Assembly (NCBI GenBank): GCA_029688955.1 | Contig: JARUKZ010000042.1 | Location: 1 to 38,358 of the forward strand | DNA length: 38,358 nucleotides | Source: Chitinispirillales bacterium ANBcel5 | GTDB lineage: Bacteria > Fibrobacterota > Chitinivibrionia > Chitinivibrionales > Chitinispirillaceae | Direction: 5' to 3' | In this document: piece by piece, positions 25,718 through 34,652 of the stretch | Position numbering within the stretch: position 1 is the first letter of the stretch | Layout: each line of letters starts with the position of its first letter | Translations under genes and position numbers: made by a program | The notes under the pieces: generated by a model | The model's database searches: none | Seen by the model: only the letters and a program-made list of their open reading frames with translations | What the model was told of the DNA's origin: nothing

Positions 25718-25838
25718 TAGTTAGAAAAAAGGTGATAGAAGGGTGCAGTGCTTCTGCCCGCACCAATTATCCACAGTTTAAGAAAATGCGCCTTCTGAGT
25801 AATGATCTTAAAGTGTGGAATTGCCTTAAAAAAGGCAT

Positions 25839-27266
25839 CTACCTCATCGAATCCACTCCCCTTCTCTCAAGAAGGGTACCGTCTTTTAGATACAGATCAG
25901 TTACGGAATTACTAAAGGCTACACGGGCTCTTGCTTTCTCAATCTGTGCCCCAATGAGGTCTCTTTGTGCCTGCAGTACAAGAAAGCCGGTTGACTTACC
26001 TGCTGCAAACTTCTCCTCTTCGGCCCTAAGTTTTTCCTTCTGCAAACTTTCGGTAACCGAAGCTGCTTCAATCTGTTTATACGCCCTGTTTACTTCAGCG
26101 TACGCGGAACGTACTTCATATTCGATTAGCCTAACCATGTTTTCTATAGAGAGACATAACTGTTCTTTGGATAATTGGGCTCTTCTGTGCCGTTCACGTG
26201 CTCCTCCCTGAGTTACAGGAAATGAAAGAGTCAAACCACCTTCAATCACCCCTGAGGGATCTGAATAGGAACGCATGGCCTCAGAAAATGATTGCGAATA
26301 ACTTGTTCCATGCATAGAGATAAAGAAATCCAGTTTAGGCAGTAGTCCGTCTCTGGTATGGATCACATCAAGCTCTCCCTTATCAACCAGTGCATTTGCC
26401 TGTCTTAGGTCTGGTCGGAATTTCTTTGCTGCTTTTAAATGATAATGAAGAGAGTCGGGTTTTACTACTTCAAATATGGTATCAGCCGGAACTATCTTTG
26501 TATCCCACAACTCAGGAGTGTTCATCAAATGCACCAATCGGTACTGTCTTTGCAGATACGCTGTCTGAGCATCAATTAAGTGACGTTTTCTTTCTGAGAC
26601 TTCTGCTCTGATAGTTGCAAGGTCCAGTGCCGCTATACGCCCAACTCTAAGCCTCTCTTCAGATTCATACAGTAACCTTTTTGCCAGCTCAAGTGATTGT
26701 TCATGAATAGTTAGCTCCCTTTTAGAAAGTAGCAACTCCCAGTATGCTCTTTCGGTATCTGCCAGTAATCTTTGCGCGTATCCCGCGAGTTCTTCCTTAC
26801 GCAGTGAAATATCGATCCTTGCTTTTCGCAACGGAGCAAGGTTCGCGTTTGGATTGAGCCCCTGAAGTAGTGACTGGGTTACGGTAAACCCAAGTCTGTT
26901 CTGGTATCCCCTTTGAGGTTCAAGTACCTGAGTTTGGCGAGGCGCTTCTACGCTTCCCCTAAGCTCTATGTTGGTACCGGTAGGCAGGGTTTCTGTTAAT
27001 TGAAGTGACGCGTTGTAATTTTGGTTGTCAGAACTATTCATTACACTACTACGTCCCACTCCCATTTGCACCTGAGGCTCATATCGGTACATGTTTTCTC
27101 TGTAGATGGTATGAGCGGCATCAGTACGGAGGCTCTCAATTTTTATTACCGGATTTTTCTGAACAGCGTTGGTTAATACCTCCTCAAGTGAGAGGGAAAA
27201 GACTTCAGAGGCATACAGGTAATTAAGTGTAAGTATGGTAAATAAGGTTATGGTTACTTTTTTCAT
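25839..27266 (-). CDS. TolC-family outer-membrane efflux channel
   Basis: This ~475-aa protein forms the outer-membrane tunnel of a tripartite pump. The signal peptide ends near LYASEVFS. Two repeats of the TolC alpha-hairpin pattern are visible: SLEEVLTNAVQKNPVI at the start, LLADTERAYWELLLSKRELTI mid-protein, and YEVRSAYAEVNRAYKQIEAA with LRAEEEKFAAGKSTGFLVLQ near the end. ATG 27266 is preferred over the adjacent ATG 27269 because AAAGAGGA abuts the latter. It is the last gene of the adaptor-pump-channel operon, nine bases after the pump stop. Confidence 0.92.
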   Translation of the reverse strand: MKKVTITLFTILTLNYLYASEVFSLSLEEVLTNAVQKNPVIKIESLRTDAAHTIYRENMYRYEPQVQMGVGRSSVMNSSDNQNYNASLQLTETLPTGTNIELRGSVEAPRQTQVLEPQRGYQNRLGFTVTQSLLQGLNPNANLAPLRKARIDISLRKEELAGYAQRLLADTERAYWELLLSKRELTIHEQSLELAKRLLYESEERLRVGRIAALDLATIRAEVSERKRHLIDAQTAYLQRQYRLVHLMNTPELWDTKIVPADTIFEVVKPDSLHYHLKAAKKFRPDLRQANALVDKGELDVIHTRDGLLPKLDFFISMHGTSYSQSFSEAMRSYSDPSGVIEGGLTLSFPVTQGGARERHRRAQLSKEQLCLSIENMVRLIEYEVRSAYAEVNRAYKQIEAASVTESLQKEKLRAEEEKFAAGKSTGFLVLQAQRDLIGAQIEKARARVAFSNSVTDLYLKDGTLLERRGVDSMR

Positions 27267-27275
27267 CATTCCTCT

Positions 27276-30200
27276 TTAGTTAGCATCCGAAATTTTTGCG
27301 TTCATCGATTTTCTCTGTTCAACAAACGAGTACACAACAGGTATTAGCACAAGAGTAATAAAGGTAGACGCCAATAGTCCACCTATAACCACCCGTGCCA
27401 TAGGAGCCTGAGCTTCACCACCTTCACCAAGGCCGATTGAAAGCGGGAGTAGTCCCATAGTTGTGGTTAGAGTAGTCATAAGTATCGGCCGTAACCGTCT
27501 TACCCCGGCCCTCTGCAGAGCACCAAACAACTCCATTCCTTTTTCTCTTCTGTACCTGTTTACCGTATCAACAAGAACGATAGCATTGTTCACGACTATA
27601 CCAGTAAGAACGATACACCCGATAAATGCCTGAATGGTAAAAGGGGTGTTTGTAATCATCATAATGCCTGCCACACCGATCAATGCCATGGGTATGGAAA
27701 ACAGAACAATAAAAGGATCCTTAAAAGACTCAAATTGTCCGGCCATAACAAGAAAAACCAGCAGCACAGCCATTGTAATAGACATAAGCAATTCCCTGTA
27801 TGCCCTCTGCTGTTCTTCATAATCACCCCTTACAAGCACAGCAAATCCAGAAGGAACGGAAAGATTTGTAAGTTCATTTCGAATATCTCCAACCACCGAA
27901 CCCATATCCCTTCCGGCATAGTTAACATCCACACTTATGAATCGTTCTCTGTCACGGCGCTCAACCTGCACCGGACCGGTAGCAGATTCAATGCTCGAAA
28001 CTGAAGTAAGTGGTATCGGCTTACCGGCACTGTTAACAACTGACTTTCTTGATAGATGGTCAATGTTTTTTCGTTCGTCATCCCCAAGGCGCACCAATAC
28101 TCCGTACTCATTTCCATCCATGCGAATTTCGGTTGCCCTGGTTCCTCCCATGGCAGTTTGAACTGCATTTCCAATCTGAGAAGCAGTAAGCCCCAGATCA
28201 GCAGCTCTGTTTCGATCAACTACCACCCTGTACTCCGGCATTCCAGCTTCGCGACTGATTCTGGTGTCTGTAACGCCATCAACCTTATCCACTGCAGCTG
28301 AAATTTGTTGGGCAAGCTGCTGGGCAGTTTCAAGTTCATAACCTCTCACCTCAACAGAGATCGATTCACCACCACCGGTTCCCATGCGAAGCAAAAATAA
28401 ACCCTGACCTTCACGTACTCGAATTGTACTACCCGCAATATGAGAAAGCTTTGGTCTCAATTCATTTGCCACCCGTGCACTTGAGCGGTTTCTTTCTCGT
28501 ATGGGCACCAGTGAAATACGAATTTGGGAGTTGTTTGCACCTCTGGCTCTTCCAAAACCTGAACCGATATTGGAAATAATAAATTCCGCCTCAGGCACCT
28601 CCCGGGCTATTACCTCTTCTATCTGTGCTACAGTCTGCTCCATTACACTGAGTTTCGTTCCGACCTCCATCTCTACATTTACTCTAACCTCACTCTCATC
28701 AGCTGAAGGCATAAGCTCCATTCCAATTTGTGGGATAAGTATTAAAGCAGAGAGAAAGAGCCCGGCAATAACCCATACAACAGTGAAACGATTTGAAAGT
28801 GCCCATTTCAATATCATGCTGTAACGATATTCTATGCCTTTTAGCACGTTTCCCGATGTCCTGAAAATCACACCGAGCAATCCTCTGGTTGCTTCTCCAT
28901 GCTCAGGTTTACGAAGAAATTTTGATGTAAGCATAGGAACAAGGGTAAGAGCTACTATAAGCGAGCAGGCAAGAGAGAATGCTACTACGAGGGCAAGAGA
29001 ACGAAACATGATACCGGACATACCACGGATAAAAACCACCGGTAAAAACACCACAAGAGTAGTAAGGGTACTTGCGGTCACGGCAGACCATACTTCACCA
29101 ACTCCATTCACAGCTCCATCAAAGGAGTTCTCACCATTTTCTCTTTTATGGAATATGCTGTCGAGAACCACAATGGCATTATCCAAAAGCATCCCTATGC
29201 CAAGTGCCAACCCCCCAAAGGTCATCATGTTAAGTGTATTGCCACTAAAATACACCAGCGCAAAAGTAGCAATAATACATATTGGAATGGCTGCGGAAAT
29301 AATAAGTGTGGTAGAGAGATTGCGCAGAAAAAGCAAAAGAATAACAATAGCTATGATACCGCCAATAAGAAGCGCCCATGCCATATTCATCATTGACTGT
29401 TCAATATATCTGGATGTATCGATAAGGGGAACCAGCTCAATGTCTGCATAATCCCTGTTTATTCTTTGCAGTTCCCTGTGCACTCCCTGTGCAACAGCTA
29501 CAGTGTTTGTACCTGATTGTTTACTTATAGCCAAACGCACTGCGGGTGATCCGTTAATCTTAAATATTGAATTAGTCTCTTCGAGACCATCTGTTACCTC
29601 CGCAACATCAGCAATTCTTACCGGAACGCCGTCACGCACAGTGATTATGGTATTAGAAACTTCCTCGACTCCGCCATACTCAGCAAGCGTTCTTACCATA
29701 ATTTCACGGTTTCCATGCTCTACAGAGCCCGCGGGCATATTTCGGTTTTCCTGGCGAAGGGCATTAATTACCATATGAGGAGATATACTGAACGATTCAA
29801 GCCTTGAAGCACTAAGGGCAACCTGTATCTCCCGCCTGGCGCCTCCCCGTACATTAACAGAAGCTACACCATTAACCCTTTCAACACGATATTGCACCTG
29901 ATCCTCAATCATACTCTGCAGATCATTGAGTTCCATATCAGATGTAACACCTAAAATCAGGATAGGAAAGGCATTGGGATCAAATTTTCTGATAGCAGGA
30001 CGGTCAGCATCTTCAGGAAGACGATTGAGGGTACGGTCTATTCTGTCACGTATATCATTTGTCGCTTCATCTAAATTTGTTCCCCATGCAAAAGCAACTC
30101 TAACGGTGCTGCTTCCTTCACTGGAAGTTGAGACAATTTCCTCAATACCCTGAATTCCCGCAAGGGCCGATTCTATGGGTCTGGTAACAAGTTCCTCAAT

Positions 30201-30380
30201 TTCCTGGGGCCCTGCATTACCGTATCTGGTAGTCACAGAAATAGTAGGCATTTCCACTTCCGGCATCAGGTCAATAGGTAAACGCGTCAGGGATAATACT
30301 CCAACCACTATCACTACCAGATAGATAACAGTAGTAAGGACTGGCCTGCGTACCGGTAATACGATAAAGGGATTACTCAC
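27276..30380 (-). CDS. RND-family efflux pump, inner-membrane subunit
   Basis: This 1034-aa proton-driven transporter should have twelve membrane helices and two large periplasmic loops. Typical elements are RRPVLTTVIYLVVIVVGVLS at the start, LTRLPIDLMPEVEMPTISV, the helix-4 motif GLALGIGMLLDNAIVVLDSI, and the matching GCIVLTGIVVNNAIVLVDTV in the second half. Helix 4 has a single Asp followed by Asn (LDN), where AcrB has two Asp. GTG 30380 is chosen: GGGAGG lies six bases upstream, and GGTGAGTAA overlaps the adaptor stop. An in-frame ATG at 30410 has no comparable signal. The substrate cannot be inferred. Confidence 0.92.
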   Translation of the reverse strand: MSNPFIVLPVRRPVLTTVIYLVVIVVGVLSLTRLPIDLMPEVEMPTISVTTRYGNAGPQEIEELVTRPIESALAGIQGIEEIVSTSSEGSSTVRVAFAWGTNLDEATNDIRDRIDRTLNRLPEDADRPAIRKFDPNAFPILILGVTSDMELNDLQSMIEDQVQYRVERVNGVASVNVRGGARREIQVALSASRLESFSISPHMVINALRQENRNMPAGSVEHGNREIMVRTLAEYGGVEEVSNTIITVRDGVPVRIADVAEVTDGLEETNSIFKINGSPAVRLAISKQSGTNTVAVAQGVHRELQRINRDYADIELVPLIDTSRYIEQSMMNMAWALLIGGIIAIVILLLFLRNLSTTLIISAAIPICIIATFALVYFSGNTLNMMTFGGLALGIGMLLDNAIVVLDSIFHKRENGENSFDGAVNGVGEVWSAVTASTLTTLVVFLPVVFIRGMSGIMFRSLALVVAFSLACSLIVALTLVPMLTSKFLRKPEHGEATRGLLGVIFRTSGNVLKGIEYRYSMILKWALSNRFTVVWVIAGLFLSALILIPQIGMELMPSADESEVRVNVEMEVGTKLSVMEQTVAQIEEVIAREVPEAEFIISNIGSGFGRARGANNSQIRISLVPIRERNRSSARVANELRPKLSHIAGSTIRVREGQGLFLLRMGTGGGESISVEVRGYELETAQQLAQQISAAVDKVDGVTDTRISREAGMPEYRVVVDRNRAADLGLTASQIGNAVQTAMGGTRATEIRMDGNEYGVLVRLGDDERKNIDHLSRKSVVNSAGKPIPLTSVSSIESATGPVQVERRDRERFISVDVNYAGRDMGSVVGDIRNELTNLSVPSGFAVLVRGDYEEQQRAYRELLMSITMAVLLVFLVMAGQFESFKDPFIVLFSIPMALIGVAGIMMITNTPFTIQAFIGCIVLTGIVVNNAIVLVDTVNRYRREKGMELFGALQRAGVRRLRPILMTTLTTTMGLLPLSIGLGEGGEAQAPMARVVIGGLLASTFITLVLIPVVYSFVEQRKSMNAKISDAN

Positions 30381-31587
30381 CGTTTGCCTCCCAACCTTCT
30401 CTGCTTTCACTCTTTTGATTCTCAGTTACTACCTGAGCCCCATCCCTGAGCAAGTGGCTTCCAAGGGTAACAACCGGAACACTTAATTGAGCCGGTGAAA
30501 TAATTTCTACCCATTCTCCATCTTTAAGACCGGTTTCAACGGGTACGCGTTCTGCTGTAGAAGATTCGGTTACAGTATAAACAAACTTTGAGTCATTAGT
30601 TTCAACAAGTGCAGTAGCGGGTACAGAAAGCGCGGAATCATTCTGCTCCATAGTCACAGCAAGACGCGCGAACATTCCTGGTTTTAACAGTAAGGAATCG
30701 TTTGGAACAGCAACTTCCACAGTCGCAGTACGGGATGAGGTCTGAAACAGTGGCGCGACACGACTAACCTCCCCTTCAAAGACTCTCCCCGGCAAGGCAT
30801 CAACTGTTACCTCAGCTCTTCTACCGGGCTTAAGTTGATGATAGTCTCTTTCTGTAGCAGCGATTTCTACATATACTGTGTCGATACCAACTACCGTGAA
30901 AACAGGTGCGCCGACCGATAACTGCGCGCCCCCATCAGCATGGCGTTCCGCAATAAAGCCTGGCTGAGCTGCCCTGATCTCTGTATACCCAAGCCTGGTC
31001 CTGGCCTGAGCAAGCGATGCTTTACGCTGTTCGAGCTGTGCGTTTGCAAGCTCAAGCCTGGAACGATTGGAAGTAAGCTGAGTTTCTAAATTTTCGAGTT
31101 CCACCTGTGAAGATATTCCCTTTTCAACCAATCCCCTGACCCGTTCAACCTCCCTTTCGGTGAAGGACAGTTGAGCCTCTGCCTCCTTCAGTGAAGCTCT
31201 GCTTACCTTAACCTGAGCATTCATCTCCTGCAGAGCGTGCCTGTATTCTGTGTCATCTATCCGCCCCAGCATCTCTGCCCTGTTAACATAATCCCCTATT
31301 CTTTTATTAACAGATATAAGTCTTCCGGAAACATCGGCGGAAATCACATAGGTGTAGGACGCACGCACATTTCCGGTAAACTCCCTGACACCTCTAAGTG
31401 ACCTGGTCTCCGGCTGCACGGTTCTAACAGCAACCGGCCCACTCATCATTCCGCCCCAGCCAGAACCACCGCTTTGAGCTATCCCATCATTTCTGAAATA
31501 TCCCATCCATACCACCAGAATTACTATCCCTACAATAAAGACGAGTAGCAAAACTTTGTTCCGATTCATCATCAATATCCGATTCAT
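30373..31587 (-). CDS. RND efflux periplasmic adaptor (HlyD/MFP family)
   Basis: This 404-aa membrane-fusion protein links pump and outer-membrane channel. An N-terminal anchor (NKVLLLVFIVGIVILVVWMG) is followed by the barrel-sandwich half motif VISADVSGRLISVNKRIGDY and a coiled-coil hairpin (~105-195, with LVEKGISSQVELENLETQLTSN). The second sandwich half is TEIRAAQPGFIAERHADGGAQ, and the beta-barrel follows (LPGRVFEGEVSRVAPL, LLKPGMFARLAV). It is first in the operon. The start is uncertain among ATG 31587, 31572 and 31569, since none has a strong ribosome-binding site. Confidence 0.92.
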   Translation of the reverse strand: MNRILMMNRNKVLLLVFIVGIVILVVWMGYFRNDGIAQSGGSGWGGMMSGPVAVRTVQPETRSLRGVREFTGNVRASYTYVISADVSGRLISVNKRIGDYVNRAEMLGRIDDTEYRHALQEMNAQVKVSRASLKEAEAQLSFTEREVERVRGLVEKGISSQVELENLETQLTSNRSRLELANAQLEQRKASLAQARTRLGYTEIRAAQPGFIAERHADGGAQLSVGAPVFTVVGIDTVYVEIAATERDYHQLKPGRRAEVTVDALPGRVFEGEVSRVAPLFQTSSRTATVEVAVPNDSLLLKPGMFARLAVTMEQNDSALSVPATALVETNDSKFVYTVTESSTAERVPVETGLKDGEWVEIISPAQLSVPVVTLGSHLLRDGAQVVTENQKSESREGWEANGE

Positions 31588-31781
31588 TTAAATAAAAACA
31601 ATGCCTGATGCAGCAAAAAGGCTATGAACACTCTTTAGCTAAACATACGTTAGATTTCTAATACAAAGCTTTTGTTACAGCAAATTGCTCTAGTTGATCA
31701 AAAAAATAATACAAAGCTGAGGATGGATGCAGATTACTATCTCAAAACGGGAGAGGTTTTATGAAGCTATTTGAAATAAAG

Positions 31782-31819
31782 AGTAGCAACGAAGAGAGAT
31801 ACGCCTCTTCGTTGCTACT
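31782..31819 (-). terminator. Rho-independent terminator of the flagellin gene
   Basis: A perfect 15-bp stem (AGTAGCAACGAAGAG with CTCTTCGTTGCTACT) around an eight-base loop lies 20 bases past the flagellin stop. On the minus strand it is followed by CTTTATTTC. The length and perfection of the stem suit a highly expressed gene. Confidence 0.8.
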
Positions 31820-31839
31820 ATGATTATAAACCCTAAAGA

Positions 31840-32685
31840 TTAGAGTAATGAAAGAACACTCTGGGGTGCCATATTTGCCTGAGCAAGCATTGATGTTCCA
31901 GACTGAGTAAGTATCTGATTTCTTGTAAACTGAGCACTTTCAGAAGCAAAGTCTACATCACGAATAAGAGATTCTGCAGATTGTTGGTTTGTGTTTGAGA
32001 TGGTAAGATTATTGATTGCATGCTCTAAACGATTCACATAAGCACCCATGTCTGACCGCATCTCATTTACAGTATTTATTGCATCATCAAGAGAGGTGAT
32101 AGCCGCAACTGAGTTAGCCTGATCACTTACATCCACACCGGTAAGTGTAAGCCCAGCGGTGGTTAGATCCGCAATCTCAACTTCGATACTATCGACACCA
32201 GCTGCTGCATTTGCATCAATCCACAAATTAGATCCAGCGTCCACTTCACCAAACCGCGCAGCACCTGTATCATCGGAGATTAATTTCATTCCATTATAAT
32301 TGGTCACACCGGCAATACGATCGATCTCGCTCATAAGGCTCTGAAATTCTGCATCTGTGTAACCACGTTCTGTATCGGTGAGCGTATCATTGGATGATTG
32401 AACAGCCAGCTCACGCATTCTCTGAAGTATATCAGAGATTTCGTTTGCAGCACCTTCAGCTATGGTGATAGCGGCAATACCATCCATAGCATTACGCCTG
32501 GCCTGTGCAGTACCCCTGATTTGCGTACGCAGGTTTTCGGAAACACCAAGACCAGCCGCATCATCGCTTGCGCGGTTAATGCGAAGACCCGTTGATAATC
32601 TCTCCAAAGACTTGGACATATCACGATTCACACCGTTTAACGCACCCTGGGTTACCATTGATGGGATGTTATTGTTGATACGCAT
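31840..32685 (-). CDS. fliC: Flagellin
   Basis: This 281-aa flagellar filament subunit is exported by the flagellar type III apparatus. The N-terminal D0/D1 segment (MRINNNIPSMVTQGALNGVN, LERLSTGLRINRASDDAAGL) and C-terminal D1/D0 segment (AESLIRDVDFASESAQFTRN, ILTQSGTSMLAQANMAPQSV) are both canonical. The central domain is short, with VDVSDQANSVAAI and similar sequence. The start is fixed at ATG 32685 by the near-perfect AAGGAGGT five bases upstream. The frame is open further, but that part is 5' leader. A sigma-28 promoter and a strong terminator flank it, so it is a single-gene unit. Its presence implies a motile cell, unlike cultured Fibrobacter. Confidence 0.95.
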   Translation of the reverse strand: MRINNNIPSMVTQGALNGVNRDMSKSLERLSTGLRINRASDDAAGLGVSENLRTQIRGTAQARRNAMDGIAAITIAEGAANEISDILQRMRELAVQSSNDTLTDTERGYTDAEFQSLMSEIDRIAGVTNYNGMKLISDDTGAARFGEVDAGSNLWIDANAAAGVDSIEVEIADLTTAGLTLTGVDVSDQANSVAAITSLDDAINTVNEMRSDMGAYVNRLEHAINNLTISNTNQQSAESLIRDVDFASESAQFTRNQILTQSGTSMLAQANMAPQSVLSLL

Positions 32686-32805
32686 AAAGGACCTCCTTGT
32701 TTTGATAATGCCACTGCGAATTATGACATTATCAGTGTGTAATTTTGGCATCCTTGCCAGTTTGTAAGATCTTTGTTAGATCTCTTTTCAATTTTCTTAT
32801 TAATT

Positions 32806-32832
32806 TTATCGGCCCGCAGGGGGCGCACTTAA
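32806..32832 (-). promoter_or_regulatory. Sigma-28 (FliA) promoter of flagellin
   Basis: On the minus strand TTAAGTGC is followed after exactly 11 bases by GCCGATAA. The -10 element matches the sigma-28 consensus at all eight positions, and the -35 matches at its TAAGT core. Transcription would begin about 110 bases before the flagellin ATG. The leader then contains an AGATCT-TTGTT-AGATCT hairpin and a GATAATG/CATTATC pairing just before the Shine-Dalgarno sequence, which may affect stability or translation. Confidence 0.85.
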
Positions 32833-32874
32833 CTTTTTTTTAGAGGAAAAAATTCAGGAAGATAAAATAAGAGG

Positions 32875-33939
32875 TTAAACGGTTGTAGCATCGTAGGCTG
32901 TGAGCTGACCACACGCGCCCATTATATCACGTCCCCTGCTCTTTCTTACTGTAGCGGCAAGCCCAAGTTTATGAAGTTCCTGGGAAAACTGTAACACCTT
33001 ATCCTCTGAAACAGTATTCTCTTTGATATCTCCTGCAGTATTAAGAGGTATTAGGTTAATTTTGCATGGAAAACCAGAGAGAAGCTTACTTAAACTCTTT
33101 TTTGCCCCAGGAGTATTGGTAATGCCATCGATTACCACATATTCGAAAGTAACACGTCTTCCGGTTTTCTCAAAATACCGCTTAGCGATTTTTACCAGCT
33201 GAGCTATATTATACTTTTTATTAATGGGCATTACTTCATCTCTAAGCTTATCATTCCAGGCGTTTAGTGAAATCGCAAGCCCGACATTTAAATTTTCGTT
33301 AATTAGTCGTTCAATAGAAGGTATTACACCGGCAGTTGACACGGTTATTCTTCTGCCCCCAAGATTAAAGCCATCCTCGTGCATTATAACTTCAAGCGCC
33401 TTTCTGAAATTTGCAAAGTTACTTAAAGCTTCTCCCATACCCATAAATACCACATTGGTAACCAACTTATCAGATTTTGAACAAAGGTAATCATTTATTC
33501 CTATAAGCTGAGCCAGAATCTCCTGCTGGGTAAGATTTCTGATAAAGCCAAGTTTGGCGGTTTCACAGAAACTGCACCCCAAAGCACATCCAATCTGGCT
33601 GGAAACACAAGCAGTGCGGCGTTTATCATCAAATAACAGAACGCTCTCGATTATATAGGAGGTGTTGTTGAACGCGAAACCAAATTTAACCGCATCTCCA
33701 TACTTCGATTCAAGAATATATTTAGGTTCAGGCTTTTGTATTGAGCAGCAGGCACTCAGTTGTTGTCTAACATGTTTAGACATGTTGCTCATTTGTTCAA
33801 AATCGTCAACCCGCTTCTGGTAAAGCCATTTATATATTTGTCTTGCCCGAAACTTCTTCTCCCCCAGTGAGAGAATAAATTGCTCAAGTTCATTGATACT
33901 TAAGTCTCTTAAATCTGTTTTACTTGCAGTAGTTTCCAT
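32875..33939 (-). CDS. rlmN: 23S rRNA (adenine2503-C2)-methyltransferase
   Basis: This 354-aa radical-SAM enzyme methylates A2503 of 23S rRNA and, in some bacteria, A37 of tRNAs. The N-terminal helical domain contains FRARQIYKWLYQKRVDDFEQ. The cluster-binding CX3CX2C is in SSQIGCALGCSFCETAKLGF near residue 120. VFMGMGEALSNF and RRITVSTAGVIPSI are also typical, and the methyl-carrying cysteine lies in RKSRGRDIMGACGQL near the C-terminus. Length is normal. It stands alone between the flagellin promoter and the tRNA-Leu terminator. Confidence 0.95.
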   Translation of the reverse strand: METTASKTDLRDLSINELEQFILSLGEKKFRARQIYKWLYQKRVDDFEQMSNMSKHVRQQLSACCSIQKPEPKYILESKYGDAVKFGFAFNNTSYIIESVLLFDDKRRTACVSSQIGCALGCSFCETAKLGFIRNLTQQEILAQLIGINDYLCSKSDKLVTNVVFMGMGEALSNFANFRKALEVIMHEDGFNLGGRRITVSTAGVIPSIERLINENLNVGLAISLNAWNDKLRDEVMPINKKYNIAQLVKIAKRYFEKTGRRVTFEYVVIDGITNTPGAKKSLSKLLSGFPCKINLIPLNTAGDIKENTVSEDKVLQFSQELHKLGLAATVRKSRGRDIMGACGQLTAYDATTV

Positions 33940-34052
33940 TTACATTTCTATCTTTAATCTTACTTACTTTTACCCTGAAGGTACTCGTTACCAATAATCT
34001 TCGATATACGTGAGTAAATATTTTTAGAGTAAACACGGAAGAGTTTAAATGC

Positions 34053-34085
34053 AAAAAGGTCCGAAGAATTTACATTCTCCGGACC
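34053..34085 (-). terminator. Rho-independent terminator downstream of tRNA-Leu
   Basis: On the minus strand a 12-bp stem (GGTCCGGAGAAT with ATTCTTCGGACC, one G-U pair) and a GTAA tetraloop are followed by TTTTT. It lies 12 bases past the tRNA 3' end and would end a tpiA-secG-tRNA transcript. Confidence 0.85.
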
Positions 34086-34097
34086 CTGCTATTTTAA

Positions 34098-34181
34098 TGC
34101 GGTCGGCCGGACTCGAACCGGCACAGGTATACACCCACTACCCCCTCAAAGTAGCGTGTCTACCAATTCCACCACGACCGC
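34098..34181 (-). tRNA. tRNA-Leu, anticodon GAG
   Basis: This 84-base class II tRNA has a GCGGTCG/CGACCGC acceptor stem with discriminator A. The D-loop contains TTGGTAGAC. The anticodon stem CTACT/GGTAG holds the loop TTGAGGG, so the anticodon is GAG for CUC/CUU. A long variable arm and the T-arm loop GTTCGAGTC are also present. CCA is not encoded. It sits six bases downstream of the secG stop, so it is likely processed from the secG transcript. Confidence 0.95.
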
Positions 34182-34187
34182 TTTTTA

Positions 34188-34637
34188 TTACTCCTGCTCT
34201 TCACTGGGTGCGGCCTCTTCAGGTACTACATCCAGGGGCACTTCCAAAGCACCTTCATTATCACTGGGGACACCTTCCTGATCTGCGGCTTCTCCTTCAT
34301 CAAAAGGAAGTCCTCTTCCTTCCAATGCGGCAGCAGGTGTGGCAGATTGTTCCTGGGCGGCCTTTTCCTGTAACATGGAAGCTTGCTCTCCTATAGCAGG
34401 ACCTGACGCAAGCATAGCCATCACTAGACAGAGTACAAAAAATGCCGCACCAAAAATCGCAGTGCCTCTTGTAAGGATATTCGCGGTATCCTGCGCACCC
34501 AGAAAGTTACTGGCTCCACCCAAGCCGCCACCGATCGCTCCTGAAAGGCCACCGCCTTTATCGGATTGTATAAGGACGATCAGAACCAGAAAAATACATA
34601 CTAATAAGAAAACAACCAAAAGAAATCCGAATAACAT
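34188..34637 (-). CDS. secG: Preprotein translocase subunit SecG
   Basis: This 149-aa inner-membrane subunit of the SecYEG channel has two membrane helices (residues ~2-24 and ~58-80) around the family motif VLIQSDKGGGLSGAIGGG. After the second helix it has an unusually long acidic and Ala/Glu/Pro-rich tail of about 65 residues. Such extensions are common in some phyla and are not known to be needed for function. It lies 15 bases after tpiA and just ahead of the tRNA, as tpiA-secG-tRNA-Leu is in many bacteria. Confidence 0.93.
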   Translation of the reverse strand: MLFGFLLVVFLLVCIFLVLIVLIQSDKGGGLSGAIGGGLGGASNFLGAQDTANILTRGTAIFGAAFFVLCLVMAMLASGPAIGEQASMLQEKAAQEQSATPAAALEGRGLPFDEGEAADQEGVPSDNEGALEVPLDVVPEEAAPSEEQE

Positions 34638-34652
34638 ACCACCACCGTTTGA

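Noticed and set aside
25822..25837. TGCCTT-AAAA-AAGGCA hairpin as terminator between the DUF2341 lipoprotein and the tolC gene
   Set aside because: Only six pairs with no T tract on either strand. Too weak to call.
32686..32751. 22-residue N-terminal extension of flagellin
   Set aside because: A consensus AAGGAGGT lies five bases before ATG 32685, and flagellins begin with the MRINNN-type sequence. The upstream part is leader.
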